Shown in pieces: positions 59,224 to 64,000 of a DNA stretch of 64,000 bases. Position 1 is the stretch's first letter. The number at the start of each line of letters is the position of its first letter. The translations under genes were made by a program, and so were the position numbers. The notes under the pieces are model-generated. The model saw nothing but the letters and a program-made list of their open reading frames with translations. It had not been told where the DNA came from and ran no database searches. Source of the DNA: an uncultured Chitinophagaceae bacterium. Its GTDB lineage: Bacteria > Bacteroidota > Bacteroidia > Chitinophagales > Chitinophagaceae. Location of the stretch: the NCBI GenBank assembly GCA_938017685.1, contig CALIIL010000011.1, positions 1 to 64,000 on the forward strand. Direction: 5' to 3'.

Positions 59224-60267
59224 ATGAGGATGAACAATATTAAAACCACAAATACTTTATTACTCCTATTGGTTCTACCGGTACTATTTTATATACTACA
59301 TATACTGTCGTTCATTTTTATACCGCTCATTTTTGCCATGTTCATTGCGCTAATGTTCCTGCCATTGATGCGTTGGTTAACGACTAAGAAAGTGCCTAAA
59401 ATTGTAAGCATTGTAATCGTTATTCTTATAATTGGGCTAGTGCTTAAGCTTAGTGCCTCACTCATTTCAATATCTAGTAATGAAATACGTACAGCTGGTC
59501 CAGAGCTCAAAGTAAATGCGGAGGTAAAAGTGACGAATCTGTTGTTGAAAGCCGAAAATTATTTTGGCTTACCGCGTCATGAAGAAGCTGATGTCATATC
59601 TCATTATTTGGGACAATTGAATGTGATGGATAATGCTGGCAAGGTCTTGAGCTTTGCCAACAGAACTTTGATGATGATATTGATGATGTCATTTTTTGTC
59701 GTGCTCTTCTTGGCTGAATCGGTTAATGTAGAGCGGGTGTTAAAGAATACTATTTTTAAAGTCAAATTCTCTTCGGTAAAGACCTTTATGCAAATTGAAA
59801 ATGATATTGTCAAGTTCTTTAAAGTAAAGTTTATCATTAGCCTATTTACCGGTATTGGCTTTAGTTTGGCTTGTGTGGCTTTTGATGTGAGCTTCCCTAT
59901 TTTCTGGGGTCTATTTGCATTTCTAATCAATTTTGTACAAATGGTAGGTTCTGTAATATCAGTTATTCTCCTTGCTTTATTTGCTTTTATTGAGTTGGAT
60001 TATGATACCACCTTGCTTTTATTCATTATTGTTATTACGGCAGTGCAAGTCATTATGGGCGGTATATTAGAACCTATCTTTTTAGGTAAGACATTTTCAA
60101 TTAATGTTATTACCGTACTGGTTATGCTTATGTTTTGGGGCTTTCTGTGGGGTGTGCCGGGTATGATACTTTCTATACCTATGACGGTATTCTTAAAAAT
60201 AACTTTAGAAAAATTTCCAAGAACTCAGATGCTTGCTCGCCTCATGGATGGCCGCGAACTGATTTAG
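59224..60267 (+). CDS. AI-2E family transporter (PerM/TqsA-type)
   Basis: 347-aa membrane protein with the family's layout: an N-terminal hairpin of helices (LLLLVLPVLFYILHILSFIF, LIFAMFIALMFLPL), a soluble stretch (~95-140), then five or more helices including SLFTGIGFSLACVAFDVSFP, FWGLFAFLINFVQMVGSVIS, GGILEPIFLGKTFSINVITV and FWGFLWGVPGMILSIPMTVF. The FxNFxPxxG-like block and LEPxxxG are diagnostic. Proposed roles in the family range from AI-2 export to ion antiport; none can be assigned here. ATG 59224 or 59230. Confidence 0.9.
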   Translation: MRMNNIKTTNTLLLLLVLPVLFYILHILSFIFIPLIFAMFIALMFLPLMRWLTTKKVPKIVSIVIVILIIGLVLKLSASLISISSNEIRTAGPELKVNAEVKVTNLLLKAENYFGLPRHEEADVISHYLGQLNVMDNAGKVLSFANRTLMMILMMSFFVVLFLAESVNVERVLKNTIFKVKFSSVKTFMQIENDIVKFFKVKFIISLFTGIGFSLACVAFDVSFPIFWGLFAFLINFVQMVGSVISVILLALFAFIELDYDTTLLLFIIVITAVQVIMGGILEPIFLGKTFSINVITVLVMLMFWGFLWGVPGMILSIPMTVFLKITLEKFPRTQMLARLMDGRELI

Positions 60268-60377
60268 AAGGTACTTTTCTTTTTTTTACTAAATATAATT
60301 TTGGTGGAATATGCTTACGTATTTCAATTTATTCTATAGAATAGGTAATATTGAATAGTTATCTTTTGCTGCCTTCG

Positions 60378-60385
60378 TACCTTTG
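60378..60385 (+). promoter_or_regulatory. -7 promoter element of the beta-lactamase gene
   Basis: TACCTTTG matches TAnnTTTG and lies 4 bases before the ATG at 60390; a TTG at 60351-60353 is 24 bases upstream. This decides the start: the upstream in-frame codon at 60351 would be outside the transcript. Confidence 0.65.
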
Positions 60386-60389
60386 TGCC

Positions 60390-61247
60390 ATGAGAACAAA
60401 TCATTTCTTGCTGCTGTCCATTTTGCCGCTGCTTTTACTTATTTCTTGCGACAGAAATAATATTCATGAAAAAGAAAATTGGGGTACAATTTTTAACGAA
60501 TATGGTGCAGAAAATGCCTGTATGGAAGTGTATGATAATACCCACGACCAAGTATTCGTTTATAATATTCCAAGAATGAGTGATTCGCTTTCGCCAGCAT
60601 CAACATTTAAAATATTAAACTCTTTAATTGCTTTAGAAACAAATCTCGCAGCGGATATCGATTACGTAATTCCTTGGGACGGAGTAAAAAGAGAAAATGA
60701 AAATTGGAACCAAGACTTAACCATGCAGCAGGCATTTAACTATAGTTCGGTTCCTTATTATCAAGAATTGGCACGTCGTATAGGAAAAGATACGATGCAG
60801 CACTTCTTAGATACTGTTCGTTATGGTAATAAGAATATGGGCGGTTCTATAGACCAATTTTGGTTAGATGGTAGCCTGCTTATTTCTTCTGACGAACAAG
60901 TTGGTTTTTTAAAGAGAATGTATTTTTATAAACTTCCTTTTTCTGATAGAGCGCAACGCTTAACACGCAAGTTAATGCTAGCGGAAGAAAATGATGAATA
61001 TAAATTATATTACAAAACGGGCACGTCGGATGCAGGAGATAAATACGTAATACACTTAGTTGGTTTCTTGGAGAAAATAGAAGTGCAGAAAAAAGTACAA
61101 ACGGATGCAATGGAAACAAATTACCGTCCTTACTTTTTTGCCATGAACTATGAGACAAAAGATAAAAATGTAGATTTAGGTAAAACAATAAATGATCGCG
61201 TAGAAATCGCAAAGCGTATATTTAAAGAATTAGAAATCATAAAATGA
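60390..61247 (+). CDS. OXA-type class D beta-lactamase homologue (lipoprotein)
   Basis: 285 aa. Lipoprotein signal MRTNHFLLLSILPLLLLISC (Cys20). All class D active-site motifs are present in order: S71-TF-K74, S119-S-V121, Y145-G-N147, W158 in FWLDGSLLIS, and K209-T-G211. This predicts a serine beta-lactamase whose Lys74 would be carboxylated; class D relatives that act only as penicillin-binding or sensor proteins (BlaR-type) are usually membrane fusions, unlike this one. Activity and spectrum cannot be judged. It overlaps moeA by 4 bases (ATGA), an odd partnership. Confidence 0.88.
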   Translation: MRTNHFLLLSILPLLLLISCDRNNIHEKENWGTIFNEYGAENACMEVYDNTHDQVFVYNIPRMSDSLSPASTFKILNSLIALETNLAADIDYVIPWDGVKRENENWNQDLTMQQAFNYSSVPYYQELARRIGKDTMQHFLDTVRYGNKNMGGSIDQFWLDGSLLISSDEQVGFLKRMYFYKLPFSDRAQRLTRKLMLAEENDEYKLYYKTGTSDAGDKYVIHLVGFLEKIEVQKKVQTDAMETNYRPYFFAMNYETKDKNVDLGKTINDRVEIAKRIFKELEIIK

Positions 61248-62422
61248 TAAGCGTAGCCGAAGCCAGAAATTTATTACAGCAACATATTGCAACAACAGAT
61301 ACAGAGGAAGTTTCGTTATATAATGCTCTAGGGCATTTTGCAGCAGAGGCTATTGAGTCACCTATTGATATGCCAAGTTTTACTCAGAGTGCCATGGATG
61401 GTTATGCTTTACGCTTTGAGGATTACGAAAAGAAAATACCACTCTATAACGAAGGAGAAATTGCAGCAGGAACAACGCTAGTCAGCGAGGTCGATGCAGA
61501 ACATTGTATTAGAATATTTACTGGTGGCTTGGTTCCTCCTGGAGTGGATACGATTGTAATGCAAGAGCAAGTAGAAGCCAACGAAAAGCACATTACGATT
61601 ACAACGGATAGTTTAAAGCAAGGTGCCAATATTAGAGCAAAAGCATCCCAATGCAAAGCGGGTGATGTTGTACTAGAAAAAGGTGGGCGTCTTACCCCAG
61701 CTGCTTGTGCAATGTTGGCAGGGTTAGGTATAGAGCGAATTAAGGTGTGCAAAAAACCAAGTATTGATATTGTAGTTACAGGCAATGAATTAATGCGCCC
61801 GCCAGAAACATTGCGCGATGGTAAAGTGTACGAAAGCAATTCTTTTGCCTTGAAAAATCTGTTGAAGCAAATGCAATTGGATGATATACGCATTAAGAAA
61901 GCGGCAGATTTAGAACAAGATATTCATCAGAAAATTGGTGATGGTTTAAAGGCGCAGGTATTATTAATTACAGGCGGCATTTCGGTTGGAAAGTACGATT
62001 TAGTCAAGGAGGCTTTGGAGAAAAATGGTGTACAAGAAATATTTCATAAGCTCGCGCAAAAACCTGGTAAGCCATTATATTTTGGAAAGAAGGGTAACAC
62101 TTTAGTTTTTGGATTACCAGGAAATCCTGGTTCGGTTATGAGTTGTTTTTATCTTTTGGTAAAAAAAGGATTGGAGCAAATGATGGGTAGCAGCGCTTCG
62201 TATAATGCCGAAATTAAAATGCCATTGGCTAATGATTTTAATAAAAAAGCAGGTAAGACTACTTTCTTAAAAGGAAAATTTAAAAATAATAAAGTAGAAA
62301 TATTAGACCATCAAGAGTCGTATAAACTAAACGGTTTAGCAGTGGCAGATTGTTTTATTGAGATACCCGCGGAGTCACAAATATTACATGAAGGCACTTT
62401 AGTTGATGTACATTTAATTTAA
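61244..62422 (+). CDS. moeA: Molybdopterin molybdotransferase
   Basis: Inserts molybdate into adenylated molybdopterin. 392 aa. SPIDMPSFTQSAMDGYAL (catalytic DGYA), IFTGGLVPPGVDTIVMQEQV, IDIVVTGNEL, LLITGGISVGKYDLVKEAL, KPGKPLYFGKKGNTLVFGLPGNPGSVMSCFY-type blocks (here KPGKPLYFG and FGLPGNPGSVM) are all MoeA motifs. It starts inside the last codon of the beta-lactamase gene and ends one base into mobA (TAATGG). First of the Moco genes. Confidence 0.95.
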   Translation: MISVAEARNLLQQHIATTDTEEVSLYNALGHFAAEAIESPIDMPSFTQSAMDGYALRFEDYEKKIPLYNEGEIAAGTTLVSEVDAEHCIRIFTGGLVPPGVDTIVMQEQVEANEKHITITTDSLKQGANIRAKASQCKAGDVVLEKGGRLTPAACAMLAGLGIERIKVCKKPSIDIVVTGNELMRPPETLRDGKVYESNSFALKNLLKQMQLDDIRIKKAADLEQDIHQKIGDGLKAQVLLITGGISVGKYDLVKEALEKNGVQEIFHKLAQKPGKPLYFGKKGNTLVFGLPGNPGSVMSCFYLLVKKGLEQMMGSSASYNAEIKMPLANDFNKKAGKTTFLKGKFKNNKVEILDHQESYKLNGLAVADCFIEIPAESQILHEGTLVDVHLI

Positions 62423-63006
62423 TGGAAGTTGGCGTTTATATATTAGCCGGTGGCAAAAGTAAGCGCATGGGAGTGGATAAGGCGCAACTAAAAATTGGCC
62501 ATAAATGCCTAATAGAATATGTGTTAGATGTTGCCTATAAAATAAACAAGAATCCAATTATTGTTAGCAGTAATAAAGCGCATGAGAAGTTTGCCACTTG
62601 TATTCCAGATGTAAATGTAGAGGGTGGTCCAGCGGTTGGTATTTTAACAGCTTTGTCGCATGCTCAGTACGAACAGAACATTATACTTAGTTGTGATATG
62701 CCTTTGGTTGATTTGATGATGTGTGGTCCCGATAGCTATCGGGATGATGTCATGGTTGCTAAGGGGATAAATATGAATGCTGACATTGTATGTTATGGTG
62801 GTGATTTTCTTTATCCTTTTCCTGGGATGTATTCTAAAAGAATTTTGTCAAAATGGAAAGGCTTGTTAGATCAAGGTGAGAATAAATTACAGCGAATGAT
62901 TAAAAGCTTTGCTTATAAAAACTTGGCAATCGAAGATCAAGAATTATTTTTAAATGTAAATACACCTGAAGACTTGATAAAAGCAGAAAATAAATTAAGA
63001 TCATGA
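62422..63006 (+). CDS. mobA: Molybdenum cofactor guanylyltransferase
   Basis: Attaches GMP to molybdopterin. 194 aa: YILAGGKSKRMGVDKAQLKI (nucleotide-binding), GGPAVGILTALSH, ILSCDMPLVDL (metal Asp) and LYPFPGMYSK. Between CDMPLVDL and NADIV the protein reads MMCGPDSYRDDVMVAKGINM, about 8-10 residues longer than I expect for the family. The GPDSYRD part is encoded by an 18-bp palindrome (62727-62744), so a small palindromic element appears to have been accommodated in frame. Overlaps moeA and moaD genes by 1 and 4 bases. Confidence 0.9.
   Translation: MEVGVYILAGGKSKRMGVDKAQLKIGHKCLIEYVLDVAYKINKNPIIVSSNKAHEKFATCIPDVNVEGGPAVGILTALSHAQYEQNIILSCDMPLVDLMMCGPDSYRDDVMVAKGINMNADIVCYGGDFLYPFPGMYSKRILSKWKGLLDQGENKLQRMIKSFAYKNLAIEDQELFLNVNTPEDLIKAENKLRS
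62727..62744. repeat. 18-bp perfect palindrome TCCCGATAGCTATCGGGA inside mobA
   Basis: The sequence is identical to its reverse complement and is translated as part of MobA. GATGATGT occurs on both sides (62715-62722 and 62743-62750). I associate this palindrome with repeated elements in Bacteroidota genomes. A degenerate relative (TCTCGATAGTTATTGGAA) is at 35797-35814. Confidence 0.8.
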
Positions 63007-63227
63007 ATATTTTATACTTTGGACAATTGGTCGATATTACTAAAACAGCACAAGAGGAGTTATCAGATTGTAAGGATTTGAATGCTTTAAAAATTATGCT
63101 TGAAGAGAAGTATCCCTTGCTCAAAGAGAAGGCTTATATATTTTCAGTGAATCAAAAAATTGTACAAGAGACCAGCTTGAATAATGAAGATGAGGTTGCA
63201 CTTATGCCGCCTTTTAGTGGAGGGTAA
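63003..63227 (+). CDS. moaD: Molybdopterin synthase sulfur-carrier subunit
   Basis: 74-aa ubiquitin-like protein ending in the required diglycine (LMPPFSGG), which is thiocarboxylated and donates sulfur for molybdopterin. MNILYFGQLVDITKTAQEEL and LKIMLEEKYPLLKE fit the family. Its start overlaps mobA by 4 bases. The likely activating enzyme is the MoeB/ThiF homologue 270 bases downstream; moaE is not visible. Confidence 0.9.
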   Translation: MNILYFGQLVDITKTAQEELSDCKDLNALKIMLEEKYPLLKEKAYIFSVNQKIVQETSLNNEDEVALMPPFSGG

Positions 63228-63417
63228 TCTATAGTAAGTCATTTATGTTGCCATTAGAAAGAATAGCGTTAAGAAAAAATATATTTGTAGCGTTAAAAAT
63301 CAATCCACTGTTTGAGCTTGTATAAGGTTCAATTTTATTAATATTGTTGCAGCGAGTTTGGATTGGTTTAGCTTCAAAAATATTTTTTTAGTTATTATTT
63401 CTGAAGGCTTGATTTTT

Positions 63418-63450
63418 TGCTACTTTTTTATCAAGAAAAAAGTAGAAGCA
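63418..63450 (+). terminator. Hairpin downstream of moaD
   Basis: TGCTACTTTTTT (63418-63429) pairs with AAAAAAGTAGAAGCA (to 63450) with one bulged A. It lies between moaD and the moeB promoter; it has T-rich flanks and may end the moe transcript. The ~190 bases before it (63228-63417) show nothing I recognise. Confidence 0.5.
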
Positions 63451-63458
63451 TTAAATAG

Positions 63459-63487
63459 TTGTGCTTAGTACAAATAATTTAAGTTTG
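63459..63487 (+). promoter_or_regulatory. Consensus promoter for the moeB/thiF-like gene
   Basis: TTG at 63459-63461, 18 bases, then TAAGTTTG at 63480-63487; the ATG follows at 63499. Confidence 0.75.
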
Positions 63488-63498
63488 CTTATAACCGC

Positions 63499-64000
63499 AT
63501 GGACGTTCATTTTTTCAACAGATATCAACGACAAATACAGCTCAAAGAGTTTGGATTGGAAGCGCAACAAAAGCTTAGCAATGCCAAAATATTAATTGTG
63601 GGTGTAGGAGGACTAGGCTGCCCTGCGGCACAATATTTAGCGGGTGCAGGTGTTGGCAATATTGGATTGGTTGATGGTGATAAAGTAGAGTTGCACAACT
63701 TACACCGACAAGTATTGTACGCGACGGAGGATGTTGGAAAATCAAAAGTGGAAGTTGCACAACAAAAGTTACAAGGGCTAAACCCAAGTATTGACATTCA
63801 TATTTTTAATGAACACATTACGGCTGACAATGTTTTTGATATTGCAGCGGACTATGATTTTATTTTAGATGGAACAGATCAGTTTGCCACGCGCTATTTA
63901 TTAGATAAGTATTGTGTATTGGAAAGCAAGGTATATGTTTATGGATCGGTTTATGCATTTGAAGGGCAAGTGGCATTGTTTGATTATGCAAAGAATAATA
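63499..64000 (+). CDS. moeB: MoeB/ThiF-family adenylyltransferase, truncated by the window edge
   Basis: First 167 codons are visible from ATG 63499 (MDVHFFNRYQRQIQLKEFG). NRYQRQIQL with the Arg finger, ILIVGVGGLGCPAAQYLAGAGVG (nucleotide loop), LVDGDKVELHNLHRQVLY and DFILDGTDQFATRYLLDKYC are E1-like enzyme blocks for activating MoaD or ThiS C-termini. Being next to moaD favours MoeB; ThiF or a rhodanese-fused MoeZ cannot be excluded because the 3' end is outside the window. It has its own promoter. Confidence 0.9.
   Translation, partial: MDVHFFNRYQRQIQLKEFGLEAQQKLSNAKILIVGVGGLGCPAAQYLAGAGVGNIGLVDGDKVELHNLHRQVLYATEDVGKSKVEVAQQKLQGLNPSIDIHIFNEHITADNVFDIAADYDFILDGTDQFATRYLLDKYCVLESKVYVYGSVYAFEGQVALFDYAKNN

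Noticed and set aside
61444-61893. Minus-strand frame of 149 codons
   Set aside because: It is antisense to moeA motifs and has no family features of its own.
62715-62750. A clean insertion with 8-bp target duplication in mobA
   Set aside because: The distance between the two GATGATGT copies is 28 bases, not a multiple of three, so a single simple insertion into an intact frame does not account for the present reading frame.
1-64000. CRISPR arrays, tRNA, rRNA, replication origin, transposases
   Set aside because: I looked for regular repeats, cloverleaf-like segments, DnaA-box clusters near dnaN and transposase motifs and saw none.

Overview
The window is AT-rich chromosomal DNA from a member of the Bacteroidota. 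The evidence is a secreted PKD protein with a gliding-motility-type (type IX secretion, type B) C-terminal domain at the left end, many genes preceded by the Bacteroidota promoter element TAnnTTTG (several with a -33 TTG 18-21 nt upstream), weak or absent Shine-Dalgarno sequences, lipoproteins with relaxed lipoboxes, and a CtaA/AtpB/TonB repertoire typical of the phylum. I cannot place it below phylum with confidence. I saw no tRNA, rRNA, CRISPR array or transposase.

Layout. (1) 1-4.4 kb: T9SS cargo protein, heme A synthase (ctaA), RNase HII (rnhB). (2) 4.5-37.5 kb: one very large surface-glycan locus, almost all on the minus strand. It holds lipid-carrier priming (phosphoglycosyltransferase), a WbpP-like epimerase, a CapD-type 4,6-dehydratase, several glycosyltransferases, a Wzy/EpsG-type polymerase, a Wzx-type flippase and a beta-helix lipoprotein. 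It also holds a nearly complete nonulosonic (legionaminic-type) acid pathway (LegC, LegH, LegI, LegG, PtmE and LegF homologues), WlbA/WlbB-like diacetamido-uronic-acid enzymes, a cysC-cysD-cysN-cysQ set for making PAPS and recycling PAP, rfbA/rfbB and an asparagine-synthase-like amidotransferase. A four-helix-bundle (IVP) gene flanked by inverted GGTTTAT-type repeats sits between rfbA and rfbB, and two tandem DUF2061 genes next to cysC are broken. (3) 37.7-49.1 kb: ATP synthase genes atpB-E-F-H on the plus strand, with atpA alone on the minus strand 7 kb away under its own promoter and terminator. Between them lie an alpha/beta hydrolase, a GT-C membrane protein, a TonB-domain protein, and a class I ribonucleotide reductase operon (nrdB, hotdog thioesterase, nrdA) behind a cobalamin riboswitch. 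(4) 49.1-52.5 kb: an XRE regulator divergent from a five-gene cassette of unknown function (three tandem secreted paralogues with a conserved Cys pair, a large lipoprotein, a CxxC secreted protein). This is the least explained part of the window. (5) 52.8-64 kb: housekeeping genes (dnaN, S41 protease, yidD-rnpA-rpmH, thiL), two EGF-like lipoproteins, an AI-2E-family permease, an OXA-type class D beta-lactamase homologue, and molybdenum-cofactor genes moeA, mobA, moaD and a truncated moeB/thiF at the window edge.

How it fits together. The glycan locus appears to supply CMP-nonulosonate, dTDP-sugar, UDP-HexNAc derivatives and PAPS, plus assembly (priming, glycosyl transfer, flipping, polymerisation). 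This is consistent with a charged, possibly sulfated and amidated surface polysaccharide or O-antigen. The riboswitch on the class I RNR implies a cobalamin-dependent alternative RNR elsewhere in the genome. Function calls rest on motifs read by eye; no database search was run.
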